64,000 nt of DNA, taken from assembly GCF_947241125.1 (NCBI RefSeq), contig NZ_OX365700.1, positions 2,388,001 through 2,452,000 on the forward strand, in the 5' to 3' direction. Below, one piece after another: positions 29,792 through 39,315 of this stretch. Source of the DNA: Nitrospira tepida. GTDB taxonomy: Bacteria; Nitrospirota; Nitrospiria; Nitrospirales; Nitrospiraceae. The first letter of the stretch is position 1. Every line of letters begins with the position of its first letter. The position numbers were made by a program, and so were the translations under genes. Under the pieces are notes generated by a model. That model was not told where the DNA came from. It saw only the letters and a list, made by a program, of their open reading frames with translations, and searched no databases.

Positions 29792-31063
29792 TTATTCGTA
29801 CCGCAGCGCCGAGGCCGGTTCGAGCTTGGAAGCCTGCCAGGATGGGTAGAGCGTGGCGGCCAAGCTGATCGAGAGCACGGTGGCGGACACGAGAACCACG
29901 TCCACGGCCTGCACGTGCACCGGAATGTGAGAGATATAGTACACCGTCGGATCGAAGGTCCAGTAATGCTCGATCAGCCACAGAAACGCGTACCCGAGCG
30001 GGATGCCGATCACCGTGCCGGTCAAGCCGATGATCAGCCCGTTCAACATGAAGATGCGCATGATGGCCTTGCGTGTCGCGCCCATCGCCTTCAGGATGGC
30101 GATCTCTCGCTGCTTCTCGGTCACGATCATGGTCAGCGTGCTGACGATGTTGAAGGAGGCGACGATCGTGATCAAGACGAGCAGCAGGAACATCATGGTC
30201 TTTTCCAGCTTCAACGCCGAGAACAGGTTGCGGTTGAGCTGCATCCAATCCCTGGCCGAAAACGGGAACCCCAGCGCGTGTTCGATGTCCTTGGCGATGT
30301 CGCCGGCTTGAAAGATGTCTTCGACCTTGACCTCGATCCCCGTGACGGTTTGCCCCATGTTGAAAAACTTCTGCGCCTCGTCGATCGAGATGTAGGCCAG
30401 CGACGAGTCGTACTCATACATGCCTGATTCAAAAATGCCGACGACGGCGAAGGTGCGGATTTTGGGAGTGATGCTGACTGCGCTGACCGGCCCGACCGGA
30501 GAGACGACGTTGATGGCGTCGCCGACGAAGGCTCCCAGCCGAAACGACAATTCCTTGCCCAAAATGATGCCAGGCCTCAGCGCCTTCTCCGTTTGATTGT
30601 CGGTCCCGGTCGGGACGGTGACGGGCACGGGCTTCAGCAGATCATCCAGCCGCCCCATTTTCATGTTCTTTGCCAACTCCGTGACCCTGGCTTCCCGCTC
30701 TGGGTCGACGCCTCGCAGGATGATCCCTTGCACCCCGGCCTGGCTGCTGAGCAAGACCTGTTTGTAGACGAAGGGGGTTGCGGAGACGACGCGGGGCACC
30801 TGCTCCACCTGCTGCACCTGCGCCGCATAGCCTTCGATCCCGTCCTTGGTGCGGTCCTGCACGATGATATGGGAGGTGGTGCCGATGATCTTGGCCTGCA
30901 CGTCCTCCTTGAACCCTGTCATGATGCCGAGCGTGCCGATCAGGGCGGCAACGCCGAGCGTGATGCCGGTGACCGATACGAAGGTATTGAGCGAGATCGT
31001 CCGTTGGCGACGCTTGGCGCGCAAATACCGGAGCCCGATATAGACTTCGTAAGGGAGCTGCAC
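29792..31063 (-). CDS. lipoprotein-releasing permease LolC/LolE
   Basis: A 423-residue permease with one N-terminal helix (about 22-45, TLGVAALIGTLGIMTG region), a large periplasmic domain (about 50-280) and three C-terminal helices. The FtsX-like end contains VASFNIVSTLTMIV, KAMGATRKAIMRIF and the final ALRYE. This is the LolC/E family that extracts mature lipoproteins for LolA. A single permease gene is present, as in organisms with a LolF-type homodimer, but a second copy could lie elsewhere. It starts 2 bases after lysS. Confidence 0.92.
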   Translation of the reverse strand: MQLPYEVYIGLRYLRAKRRQRTISLNTFVSVTGITLGVAALIGTLGIMTGFKEDVQAKIIGTTSHIIVQDRTKDGIEGYAAQVQQVEQVPRVVSATPFVYKQVLLSSQAGVQGIILRGVDPEREARVTELAKNMKMGRLDDLLKPVPVTVPTGTDNQTEKALRPGIILGKELSFRLGAFVGDAINVVSPVGPVSAVSITPKIRTFAVVGIFESGMYEYDSSLAYISIDEAQKFFNMGQTVTGIEVKVEDIFQAGDIAKDIEHALGFPFSARDWMQLNRNLFSALKLEKTMMFLLLVLITIVASFNIVSTLTMIVTEKQREIAILKAMGATRKAIMRIFMLNGLIIGLTGTVIGIPLGYAFLWLIEHYWTFDPTVYYISHIPVHVQAVDVVLVSATVLSISLAATLYPSWQASKLEPASALRYE

Positions 31064-31065
31064 GG

Positions 31066-32556
31066 CTATTTCTCCGGCTTCTCGGGCCGCAGTTGCGGAA
31101 ACAGAATCACGTCTCGGATAGAGGCCTGATTCGTGAGCAGCATGACCAGGCGGTCAATCCCGATCCCTTCGCCGGCGGTCGGCGGCATGGCATACTCCAG
31201 CGCGCGGAGAAAGTCCTCGTCGAGATAGTGGGCCTCCTCGTCGCCGGCGTCCCGCTGAGCCGTTTGCTGCTCGAATCGTTGGCGCTGATCGAGCGGATCA
31301 TTCAATTCGGAGAAGGCGTTCGCGATCTCCCGGCCGGCGATGTAGAGTTCGAACCGGTCGGTCAGCGACGGATCGTGGTCCTTGCGCCGGGCCAGCGGCG
31401 ACAGCTCGATCGGATAGTCGGTGATGAAGGTCGGCTGAATCAGCTTCGGCTCCACGGTCTCTTCGAAGATCTCATTGACAATGAAGGGGAGGGTGGCCTT
31501 GGGATCGACGGAGAGGCCCAAGCGTTGCGCCGTGTCCCTCGCCGTCTGCTCGGTGGCGATGGACTCCGGTGGGAGATGGTTGACCTCCAGGACCGCCTGG
31601 TGATAGGACCAGCGGCGCCAGGGTCCGGCCAGGTTGATCTTATGCCCTTGGTATTCGATCTCGGTGGTTCCCAGCACCTCGGAGGCCAGGTAGGCGAAGA
31701 GTTCTTCGGTGAGAAGGATCAGATCCTGGTAGTCGGCATAGGCCACGTAGAATTCCAGCATCGTGAATTCAGGATTGTGGATCGTGGAGATGCCTTCATT
31801 CCGGAAATTACGGTTGATCTCGAACACGCGCGGAAAGCCGCCGACGATGAGCCGCTTCAGGTACAGTTCCGGCGCGATCCGCAGATAGAGATCCACGCCG
31901 AGCGCATTGTGGTGGGTGACGAAGGGACGGGCGGCCGCCCCGCCGGGGATCGGCTGCATCATCGGGGTTTCGACTTCGAGAAAGCCTTTGCCGACCAGGA
32001 AGTTGCGGATCGCGCCGATGATCCGGCTCCGCGTGACGAAAATCGCATGGACGTCCGGGTTCGCGATCAGGTCGACGTAGCGCTGGCGGTAGCGGGTTTC
32101 CACGTCGGTGAGGCCGTGCCACTTCTCGGGGAGCGGACGCAGGGCTTTGCTGAGAAACGTGAGCTGCCTGACCTCGACCGTGAATTCGTTGGTCTTGGTG
32201 CGGAACAACACACCCTCCACGCCGATCCAGTCGCCCAAATCCAACTCCTCGGAGATTCGCGAGCCCTGTTCTCCCAACAGATCCTTCTTGAGATAGACCT
32301 GCAACCGGTCCGCCCCGTCCTGCAGCACGGCGAACGCCGCCTTGCCGAAGCGCCGCAGCCCGACGATGCGGCCAGCGAGTGTACAGGCGACCTGTTCCTG
32401 TTCGAGCTGTTCCTTCGGCTTGGAACCGTGCTGCCTGATGAGCACACCGGCTCGGTCCTTCCAGGCGAATTTGGTGCCGTAGGGCGCCACGCCCAGTGCG
32501 CGGAGCCGGTCCAGTTTCTTGATGCGTTGCTGTCGCTGATCGTTCAGTTCGTCCAT
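31066..32556 (-). CDS. lysS: lysyl-tRNA synthetase, class II
   Basis: A 496-residue class II aminoacyl-tRNA synthetase. The N-terminal OB-fold anticodon-binding domain spans about 55-150. The catalytic domain has motif 2 (FEINRNFRNEGIS, with TIHNPEFTMLE following) and motif 3 (GEGIGIDRLVML) near the C-terminus. Length and order match bacterial LysS. It lies between prfB and the lolC/E gene. The prfB-lysS neighbourhood is widespread in bacteria, which supports the assignments. Confidence 0.96.
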   Translation of the reverse strand: MDELNDQRQQRIKKLDRLRALGVAPYGTKFAWKDRAGVLIRQHGSKPKEQLEQEQVACTLAGRIVGLRRFGKAAFAVLQDGADRLQVYLKKDLLGEQGSRISEELDLGDWIGVEGVLFRTKTNEFTVEVRQLTFLSKALRPLPEKWHGLTDVETRYRQRYVDLIANPDVHAIFVTRSRIIGAIRNFLVGKGFLEVETPMMQPIPGGAAARPFVTHHNALGVDLYLRIAPELYLKRLIVGGFPRVFEINRNFRNEGISTIHNPEFTMLEFYVAYADYQDLILLTEELFAYLASEVLGTTEIEYQGHKINLAGPWRRWSYHQAVLEVNHLPPESIATEQTARDTAQRLGLSVDPKATLPFIVNEIFEETVEPKLIQPTFITDYPIELSPLARRKDHDPSLTDRFELYIAGREIANAFSELNDPLDQRQRFEQQTAQRDAGDEEAHYLDEDFLRALEYAMPPTAGEGIGIDRLVMLLTNQASIRDVILFPQLRPEKPEK

Positions 32557-32614
32557 GTGCGGTACGGCTCCGATGGCCCGTCCGTCCTGCCAGCGGGCGG
32601 CGACGGAGGCGGGC

Positions 32615-33722
32615 TTATTTGTTGGCCGTGATCTGTTTTGTCAGATACCCTTCGATAAAGGCATCCAGCTCCCCGTCCATCACCGCTTGAATGTTTCCTG
32701 ATTCTACGCCGGTGCGGTGGTCCTTCACCATTTGGTAGGGCTGGAACACGTAGGAACGGATCTGGCTGCCCCAGGCGATGTCCTTTTTCTCCCCGACGAT
32801 GGCGTTGAACTCCGCTTCCTTCTTTTGCTGCTCCAGCTCGAACAGGCGCGCTTTCAAAATTTTCATGGCGCCCATCCGGTTTTGCAATTGTGACCGTTCG
32901 TTCTGACATTGCACCACGAGGCCAGTCGGCAGGTGCGTGATGCGGATGGCGGTCTCGACCTTGTTGACGTTTTGCCCGCCGGCTCCGCCGGCCCGGAACG
33001 TGTCGATGCGGAGGTCCTTGTCATCGATGACGACTTCCACGTCATCCTCCAGCTCCGGATACACGAACACGGAGGCGAAGGACGTGTGCCGGCGCTTGTT
33101 CGAGTCGAACGGGGAGATCCGCACCAGCCGATGCACGCCCGCTTCCGCCTTGAGGTAGCCATAGGCATAGGGGCCGGTGATCGAAACCGTCGCGCTCTTG
33201 ATGCCGGCTTCGTCGCCGGCCTGGAGGTCCAGCGTCTCCACCTTGTAGCCCTTGTGCTCGGCCCAGCGCGCGTACATGCGGAGCAGCATCTGCGCCCAGT
33301 CCTGAGATTCGGTCCCTCCGGCGCCTGGATGGATGGCGAGGATCGCGTTGCTGTCGTCGCGCTCGCCCGAGAGCAACAGTTCGATCCGGAGCTGATCGAT
33401 AGCCTGTTCGAACTTAACGACCTCCGCGGCCAGTTCGCGCTCGATGTCGGCGTCGCCGGATTCTTCGGCCAGCTCCAGCATGGCCTGGAGGTCCCCATGC
33501 TTCTGCTCCAACGCTTCCCACTGACGCAGCTCCCGTTCGAGGGAAGCTTTCTTCCGGCTGACGCGGGCCGCTGTGCGGGTGTCTTTCCAGAAATCGGCCT
33601 GTTCGGTTTGACGTTCGAGGTCTTGAAGGTCGGCGGTCAGTTTCGGGAGGTCAAAGATGCCCTCGTAGCTCCGCTACCTGTTCGGCAATGCGCTTCACGC
33701 GCCCGCGGCTTTCTTCCAACAT
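32615..33722 (-). CDS. prfB: peptide chain release factor 2 with programmed +1 frameshift
   Basis: Release factor 2 terminates translation at UGA and UAA. The gene needs a +1 shift: 23 codons from ATG 33722 are followed by an in-frame TGA at 33653-33651, after which the second frame runs to 32615, giving about 368 residues. The main frame has the SPF stop-codon recognition motif ([11 protein letters not shown]) and the GGQ peptidyl-hydrolysis motif ([11 protein letters not shown]). The first exon-like piece begins [16 protein letters not shown]. Starting translation at 33511 would remove domain 1, so I reject that shorter start. Autoregulation by the product follows from the frameshift. Confidence 0.95.
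33650..33665 (-). promoter_or_regulatory. prfB frameshift signal
   Basis: Reading the minus strand, the sequence is CGAGGGCATCTTTGAC: a Shine-Dalgarno-like CGAGGG, a 3-base spacer, the slippery CTT, the stop TGA and the context base C. This closely matches the Escherichia coli arrangement. Low RF2 makes the ribosome pause at UGA and slip forward one base. Confidence 0.93.
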
Positions 33723-33758
33723 GCTGGGTCCTTTGTTATGTGGGTGTAGGCGGCAGCC

Positions 33759-35396
33759 TCACCAGCCGCGACGGGCGGCCGGTGATTGAGGCCGGCTCAT
33801 CAAGAGGCACAGTCCGGCGATTATAACACAGGCATAGGCAAAGAGATCACCATGTTCTGTATAGAAGGTCTTGGCGCGGACCAGAGGAAGGCTGCCGGTC
33901 AGAGTCTGCTCGGTGAAGATGGGACTGGCCTGGAGCACCCGCCCGTAGGGATCGATGAAGCCCGACACGCCCGTGTTGGCGGCGCGGGCAAAGGCGCGCC
34001 GGTTCTCCACCGCCCGGAACACGACCATGTCGAAGTGCTGGTAGGGCGCGGCCGAATGGCCGAACCAGGCGTCGTTGGTGATGGTCACCATGAAATCCGC
34101 TCCTTGCTGGGCGAATTGCCGGACCAATTCGGGAAAGATGACCTCGTAACAGATCACGACGCCGAAGGCGCCCTTCTCCATCGGAACCGGACGGCCCGGT
34201 ACCTCGCTGGGGCGCGGGATCCGCTGAGGCACGGCGAGCACCGTCGGGTCGGCGCCCGCCTCGAAATCCCCGATGCCTTCCACCAACTTGTCGAGGAAAA
34301 AGAGCAGCGAATGGTGAAAGGGAATGTATTCGCCGAACGGCACGAGATGTTGCTTGTCGTAGCGCCCGACGATGTTGCCGACCGGCGACAACAGGTAGGC
34401 GCTGTTCAAGAGGTACGGGCGTCCGTCCGGATAGCGGCGCACCGCCGGGCTCCCGAAGAGCAGCGGGGTATCGAGTTGCTGAATCAGGCCGCTCACGGCT
34501 TTTTGATAGCCCCCTTCCATTTCATAGACGAACGGAGTGGCGGCCTCCGGCCAGACGATCAGGTCCACGTCCCGGCCGGCCGCGCGGGTCAGGCGCACAT
34601 AGCGATCCATCGTTTCTTGGCGGAAGCGCTCGTCCCATTTTTGTCCTTGATCGATGTTGGCCTGCACAAGCCCGATCGTGACGAGGCGAGGATCGCCGAC
34701 CGGTGCTTGCTCGGATGCGATCGGCGCGATGGGATCAGCAAGCCGTTGCGCTCCATAGGTCCATGCGCCGACCAGGGCGAATGCCGCCATCACCGGCGCG
34801 ACCCAGGCGGACCGTCCCAATAGTTGGCGGCCTCGCTTGGAAAAGAGACGCAGAACGGTCAACAGGCCGACGTTGCCGAGCACGATGAGCCCCGATACTC
34901 CGTAGACTCCGGTGAGGTCGGCAATTTGAATGATCGGCAGCCAGGTCGTTTGCGAATAGGCCAGGAGCGCCCAGGGGATGCCGGTGAGAAAATAGGTACG
35001 TACCAGCTCCAGCAGGACCCACAGCGACGGCGCCGCCAGCCACATCAGGCCAGGATGGCCTTGGGCGACGCGGGCGACGCCCCATCCGTAGAAGGCGACA
35101 TAGAGGCCGAGGTAGAGGGCGAACAGGAGCAACACCCCATAGCTGGGCAGGAGCGGCACCTTGCCGTAGATATGCATGGCGGTAACCACCCACACCATGA
35201 TGCCGAGAAAGGCCAAGGTGCCGGCAAACCAGGACACGAAAAACGCGCGCTTGGGCTTGGCCCGCTCCACGGCCAGGTGGAGGGGAATCAGCGCGACCCA
35301 CGCGAGCTGAAACAGATGCTGGTCAGGGAAACAGAAGGGGAGAAGGAGTCCGCTCGCGCCGGCAAGCAGGACCTGAAGCGCGAGACGTTCGGTCAT
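33759..35396 (-). CDS. lnt: apolipoprotein N-acyltransferase
   Basis: A 545-residue inner-membrane enzyme that adds the third acyl chain to lipoproteins. About seven N-terminal helices (residues 1-230) precede a periplasmic nitrilase-like domain. The catalytic triad is seen as Glu in VWPEAATPF, Lys in YDKQHLVPFGEYIP and Cys in VVICYEVIFPE. A last helix follows near 515-535. It appears to head the operon with prfB, lysS and the Lol genes. The many predicted lipoproteins in this window would be its substrates. Confidence 0.95.
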   Translation of the reverse strand: MTERLALQVLLAGASGLLLPFCFPDQHLFQLAWVALIPLHLAVERAKPKRAFFVSWFAGTLAFLGIMVWVVTAMHIYGKVPLLPSYGVLLLFALYLGLYVAFYGWGVARVAQGHPGLMWLAAPSLWVLLELVRTYFLTGIPWALLAYSQTTWLPIIQIADLTGVYGVSGLIVLGNVGLLTVLRLFSKRGRQLLGRSAWVAPVMAAFALVGAWTYGAQRLADPIAPIASEQAPVGDPRLVTIGLVQANIDQGQKWDERFRQETMDRYVRLTRAAGRDVDLIVWPEAATPFVYEMEGGYQKAVSGLIQQLDTPLLFGSPAVRRYPDGRPYLLNSAYLLSPVGNIVGRYDKQHLVPFGEYIPFHHSLLFFLDKLVEGIGDFEAGADPTVLAVPQRIPRPSEVPGRPVPMEKGAFGVVICYEVIFPELVRQFAQQGADFMVTITNDAWFGHSAAPYQHFDMVVFRAVENRRAFARAANTGVSGFIDPYGRVLQASPIFTEQTLTGSLPLVRAKTFYTEHGDLFAYACVIIAGLCLLMSRPQSPAARRGW

Positions 35397-35498
35397 CGCG
35401 CGGAGAATAGCGAAAAGGTGCGCGACGATGCAAGCGAGGAAGCGAGCAGGTCTGCGGCGGGCCGTTTCTGGCAGCGGCGGGGCGGAGCTTGCTGCCGG

Positions 35499-35930
35499 CT
35501 AGCGGGAAGCGGCGGTGAGCAGTTGCTTCACCTGTGAATGGGCAAGGACCACATCGGGGGCTCGCTGCAGGGCTTCGTAATAGCTGCGTGCGAAACCGTC
35601 GCCCTCCACGGAGGGGCGGAGCAGGACCTTGATCTCGGCTAACAGGAGATCGATGTCGATGATCGCGTCCTGTTCCTTGCCGTCCAGCATCTCATCGATC
35701 CGGACGACCAATTGGGAGAGCGGATGGAGCCAGGTAAACCAGCCGTCGTGCAGGACGAGTTGGAGGAGCTGACCGGTCGAATCGACCCGGCCGTGGATGC
35801 GCTCGTAGGTGACGCGCTCCGCTTCGATGAGCGCCTTGTGTAATTCCAGCAGGGCGCGGCGCAGCGCGCCGATCTTGCGCCGCATCTGATCCTGGAAATG
35901 AGGAGCCTGAGAGCCATGGGACACCGCCAT
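35499..35930 (-). CDS. hypothetical helical protein
   Basis: A 143-residue soluble protein, mainly alpha-helical, with stretches such as QMRRKIGALRRALLELHKALIEAERV and DEMLDGKEQDAIIDIDLLLAEIK (shown in part). No signal peptide, membrane helix or Cys cluster is visible. Homologues I can recall are only described as hypothetical. It lies upstream of lnt on the same strand, with a gap of about 100 bases, and diverges from the LemA gene. Confidence 0.55.
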   Translation of the reverse strand: MAVSHGSQAPHFQDQMRRKIGALRRALLELHKALIEAERVTYERIHGRVDSTGQLLQLVLHDGWFTWLHPLSQLVVRIDEMLDGKEQDAIIDIDLLLAEIKVLLRPSVEGDGFARSYYEALQRAPDVVLAHSQVKQLLTAASR

Positions 35931-36018
35931 ACAACAATTGTAGCACTGTCATGGCATAATGGTGACACCCACATTGCCACAAACACAAGGTGTGGAACCA
36001 CCATCAAGGAGGGCGTCG

Positions 36019-36621
36019 ATGAGAGGGAGATCGTCAACCGGTATCTTGGCCGTCGCGCTGGCAATGTTGCTCAGCCTGGTCATGGGATGCGGCTATAACG
36101 ACCTGCAGGGGTTGGATGAAGAAACGAAGGCGGCTTGGAGCGAGGTGGTGAACCAATATCAGCGTCGGGCGGACCTGATTCCCAACTTGGTGGCGACGGT
36201 CAAGGGGTATGCCGCGCACGAAAAGGAGACGCTGGAAAGCGTGGTCTCGGCGCGCGCCAAGGCGACCAGCATTCAGGTTTCCCCACAGACCTTAAGTGAT
36301 CCAGCCGCCTTCGAACAGTTCCAACAGGCACAAGCCGGCGTCTCGTCGGCCTTGGGCCGGTTGATTGCGATTGCAGAAAATTATCCGAACCTGAAGGCCG
36401 ATCAGAATTTCCGTGATCTGCAGGCGCAGCTTGAAGGCACGGAGAATCGAATTGCCGTGGCCCGCAAACGTTATATCGACAAGGTCGCCGAGTACAACAA
36501 GGGCGTGCGGTTCTTTCCCACCAATTTGACGGCGAAGTATCTCCTTCATCTGGACGAGCGGCCCAACTTCACGGTTGCCGATGAACAGGCCGTCGCCAAG
36601 CCGCCGGAGGTGAAATTCTAA
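36019..36621 (+). CDS. LemA-family lipoprotein
   Basis: A 200-residue LemA protein. The N-terminal hydrophobic segment ends in LSLVMGC, here a true lipobox rather than the usual signal anchor. The family core is clear: YNDLQGLDEETKAAWSEV, NQYQRRADLIPNLV, and AENYPNLKADQNF, with YNKGVRFFP near the end. ATG 36019 has AAGGAGG at 36006-36012, so the longer frame from 35959 is rejected. LemA genes often neighbour TPM-domain genes, as here (two follow). The function is unknown; an envelope role is likely. Confidence 0.9.
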   Translation: MRGRSSTGILAVALAMLLSLVMGCGYNDLQGLDEETKAAWSEVVNQYQRRADLIPNLVATVKGYAAHEKETLESVVSARAKATSIQVSPQTLSDPAAFEQFQQAQAGVSSALGRLIAIAENYPNLKADQNFRDLQAQLEGTENRIAVARKRYIDKVAEYNKGVRFFPTNLTAKYLLHLDERPNFTVADEQAVAKPPEVKF

Positions 36622-36650
36622 CTCCGCGCCTCGTTGCCCACGAGAACCCT

Positions 36651-37637
36651 GTGATTCCTCTGGCGCACCAACAGGGGCTTCCGGCGCCGGTTCCGATACA
36701 GGTCTTCGCCGGCCGCCTGGCTTCCGTCCTGCTTGTGGCTTCGCTCCTATGGGGATCGATGGGATCGGCGGTCCTCTACGCCTTCGCGTTGGACGTTCCT
36801 CCCCTGACCGGTCGCATCGTTGATCGTGCCGCGCTTCTGCCGCCGCAGACCGCCGCCAACCTGACCGCCTTACTCAAGGCTCACGAAGAGGCGACGGGCA
36901 ATCAGGTGGCCGTACTCATTCTCCCGTCGCTTGAGGGAGAGCCGTTGGAGCCTTATGCCCATCGGGTGATCACGACCTGGAAGCTGGGACAAAAGGGCAC
37001 GGACAATGGCGCCCTGCTCCTCGTGGCGATCAAGGACCGCAAGGTTCGCATCGAGGTCGGGTATGGGCTGGAAGGGACGCTGACCGACATCCGATCCGCG
37101 CAAATCATTCGGAACGAGATCGTGCCTCGTTTCCAAGCGGGCGATCTTCCCGGCGGGATCACCGCCGGGGTGGAGGCGATTCTTCAGACGATCGAGGGAA
37201 CCTATCGGGCGGCGGACCATCTTCGACGGCCGGCGTCATCCGGCGAGATGCCTGCGGTTCTTGAATACGTCCTGCTCGGCGTCCTCGTGGGGACCTTGGC
37301 CGGGCTCATCCTGAGTCAGGGGCGGCAGCAGATGCGGGCCTTCTTCGGCAGCCTCCTGGCCTTTTTAATCGCACAGGCCGCAAGCCTATTGGCCGGGTTG
37401 GGAGCTGCCGTGGTCACATCGCTGCTGATCGCGCTGATCCTGAGCGGAGCTGGTATCGGGGGCGGAGGCCGTCGGAGACTTCGACGGGATTCAGACCTCC
37501 GCTGGTTTCCCGGCGGAATCGAGAGCGGCTGGCCCGGAGGAGCGAGCGGCGGATTCGGCGGTGGATTTGGAGGGGGCGACAGTTTTTCCGGCGGCGGAGG
37601 CGATGCTGGCGGCGGAGGCGCCTCCGGGAGTTGGTAA
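36651..37637 (+). CDS. TPM-domain (YgcG-type) membrane protein
   Basis: A 328-residue protein. A signal or anchor segment spans about 20-45, then comes the TPM domain (about 50-185) with GRIVDRAALLPPQTAANL and VRIEVGYGLEGTLTD. Two hydrophobic helices (about 205-225 and 235-270) follow. The C-terminus is Gly/Ser-rich (GGFGGGFGGGDSFSGGGG), as usual for YgcG proteins. Such proteins pair with LemA and are thought to act at the membrane, possibly in photosystem- or respiratory-complex maintenance in other taxa. The start codon is GTG. Confidence 0.85.
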   Translation: MIPLAHQQGLPAPVPIQVFAGRLASVLLVASLLWGSMGSAVLYAFALDVPPLTGRIVDRAALLPPQTAANLTALLKAHEEATGNQVAVLILPSLEGEPLEPYAHRVITTWKLGQKGTDNGALLLVAIKDRKVRIEVGYGLEGTLTDIRSAQIIRNEIVPRFQAGDLPGGITAGVEAILQTIEGTYRAADHLRRPASSGEMPAVLEYVLLGVLVGTLAGLILSQGRQQMRAFFGSLLAFLIAQAASLLAGLGAAVVTSLLIALILSGAGIGGGGRRRLRRDSDLRWFPGGIESGWPGGASGGFGGGFGGGDSFSGGGGDAGGGGASGSW

Positions 37638-37655
37638 CAGAGTGGATCGTTGACT

Positions 37656-38318
37656 ATGAGAACCGAGCGCATGCTCATGTTTACCGATGCCGATCGTGAA
37701 CGCATCAAACAGGCGGTCGAGCAGGCGGAGGCAGGCACCTCCGGCGAGATCGTACCGATGGTCGTGGCCGCCTCTGCCCGCTATCGCGAGGCCGGTTTTC
37801 GGACCGGGCTGATCCTGGCCTGGCTGACGCTCGCGATTTTGCTGACCGTGGAGATCTCCTGGCTGCCTTGGGGCTGGCACGCGGGCAACGCGGGCTTGCT
37901 GTTGCTGGGCGTGATCCTCGCCTATGGGATCGGCGAATGGCTGGGCCGTTTTCCCTCGGTTATCCGCCTGGTCGTGTCGGGAGACCGAATGGCGCAGAAA
38001 GTCCGGCTGCGCGCCGAGCAGCTTTTCTATCAGCAGAGTCTGCATCACACCAGGGCGGGCACCGGCATCCTGATTTTGGTCTCGCTGTTGGAACGGCACG
38101 TGCAGGTGCTGGCCGACCGCGGGATCAACGAACGGGTGCCCTCCGGCACCTGGGACAACCTCGTGCGGGGGATTATCGACGGCATCCATCACGGGCGTGC
38201 CACAGACGCCATCTGCGAGGCCATCGTGCGCTGCGGAGCCTTCCTGGCCGAAGTGGCGCCGTCCCGACCGGGCGACAATCCCAACGAACTGCCGGATCAA
38301 CTGCGCGAAGAACATTAG
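37656..38318 (+). CDS. second TPM-domain membrane protein
   Basis: A protein of about 220 residues, starting at ATG 37656 (a TTG lies six bases upstream). The N-terminal part, FTDADRERIKQAVEQAE and GTSGEIVPMVV, is the TPM-like first strand-helix. Two transmembrane helices follow (about 50-70 and 75-95), then a soluble domain with TGILILVSLLERHVQVLADRGI and WDNLVRGIIDGI. It is the usual companion of the LemA-YgcG pair and lies 18 bases downstream. Its last bases overlap the PilZ gene on the opposite strand. Confidence 0.82.
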   Translation: MRTERMLMFTDADRERIKQAVEQAEAGTSGEIVPMVVAASARYREAGFRTGLILAWLTLAILLTVEISWLPWGWHAGNAGLLLLGVILAYGIGEWLGRFPSVIRLVVSGDRMAQKVRLRAEQLFYQQSLHHTRAGTGILILVSLLERHVQVLADRGINERVPSGTWDNLVRGIIDGIHHGRATDAICEAIVRCGAFLAEVAPSRPGDNPNELPDQLREEH

Positions 38319-38662
38319 GCTTCTGTGAAGCTGGCCCAGAGACTCGGGACTTGGGAGGCCACCAGACGAGCGAGACGCATGGTCGTATCCAGCGGCAGAT
38401 CGGTCAATTCAACGCCGAACCTTGTGCCCCTGCACCATCGAACCGTCGCACCCCGTACCCAGATCGAATCGTGGGGATCAGGCGGGATGACCAGGACGGA
38501 GAGTCTCATGCCGGGCCGGACCGGCTCGGTCCCTTCGACACAGCCTCCTGTTCGGGAGAGGTTGCCCGTCCTGCCGCTCGCGTGGAATCGCTCGTTGGAA
38601 TAGTACACCGCGCAGCGGAGGTTGGTGCGCTTGCCCGTGCGCTGGAAAAAATGAGAAGTCAT
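38315..38662 (-). CDS. PilZ-domain protein
   Basis: A 115-residue single PilZ domain, a likely cyclic-di-GMP sensor. The N-terminal arginine motif appears as TGKRTNLRC and the second element as GRTGNLSRTGGC, close to the D/NxSxxG pattern with an Asn in place of Asp. The binding motif is therefore slightly degenerate, and binding should be tested before it is assumed. It overlaps the VanZ-like gene by 4 bases upstream (coupled) and the TPM gene by 4 bases downstream (convergent). Confidence 0.75.
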   Translation of the reverse strand: MTSHFFQRTGKRTNLRCAVYYSNERFHASGRTGNLSRTGGCVEGTEPVRPGMRLSVLVIPPDPHDSIWVRGATVRWCRGTRFGVELTDLPLDTTMRLARLVASQVPSLWASFTEA

Positions 38663-39099
38663 CGCGCGCTCCTATCAAGATAAAGAGCAGAGGGTCTGAA
38701 CCGTGAAGTAGAAGTCGTCGGTCCAACGGCGCGCCACGTGACAGCCCTCAGGGACAACCGCGCCGCAGCCATGGTGATGCCCAGGCCGTCGAACAAGAGA
38801 TCTTCGCTCGAAGGCTCTCGGCCGGGCGCCGAGATCTGGGCCAGCTCCGTCCCCAGCCCGAACAACATCGAAAAGGAGGCCCCGACCATCACCGCTGCCG
38901 CGGTGGGCCAACCACGGACTTGAAAGGAATGGATAACCAACCAAGCGAGGCCCCCGTACAGCGGGACATGAGACCACCCTCGAAGCTCATCCGGCACAAT
39001 CGTGATGCCGGAGCCGATCAGCCCGACGCCGGGCGAGGCGACGGCCAACAGCGTCAACAATCCCATATAACTCGCCGCCGTTATCGCCAGTCGCAACAT
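38659..39099 (-). CDS. VanZ-like membrane protein
   Basis: A 146-residue small integral membrane protein with about four hydrophobic segments. GWSHVPLYGGLAWLVIHSF and GLGTELAQISAPGREPSSEDLLFDGLGI match the VanZ-like family, in which the E/Q-rich loop followed by D-x-x-x-N/D-x-x-G is conserved. Some VanZ proteins are linked to glycopeptide resistance, but most have no known role. The basic tail after residue 125 is probably cytoplasmic. It is coupled to the PilZ gene by an overlap. Confidence 0.75.
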   Translation of the reverse strand: MLRLAITAASYMGLLTLLAVASPGVGLIGSGITIVPDELRGWSHVPLYGGLAWLVIHSFQVRGWPTAAAVMVGASFSMLFGLGTELAQISAPGREPSSEDLLFDGLGITMAAARLSLRAVTWRAVGPTTSTSRFRPSALYLDRSAR

Positions 39100-39315
39100 C
39101 AGGGATTCGAGGAAGTCATCAATTCGATGGGCGTCCGCTGAAAAGCTGCGTCAGGGTATCGAAATTGACCGCTTGCCAACCATCGGGCATTGGTAGGTGA
39201 GTCCCTGCTTTGGAGGGACGACGATCAACGGCGCAGAGCGGAAAGGAGAAGAGGCGGAAGCATCGGACCTGCGAAAGAGCAAAACGAGCGCGTGGAGCGA
39301 AACAGGGAACGACGG

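Noticed and set aside
31093-32631. 512-codon plus-strand frame opposite lysS
   Set aside because: Antisense shadow of a strong aminoacyl-tRNA synthetase gene.
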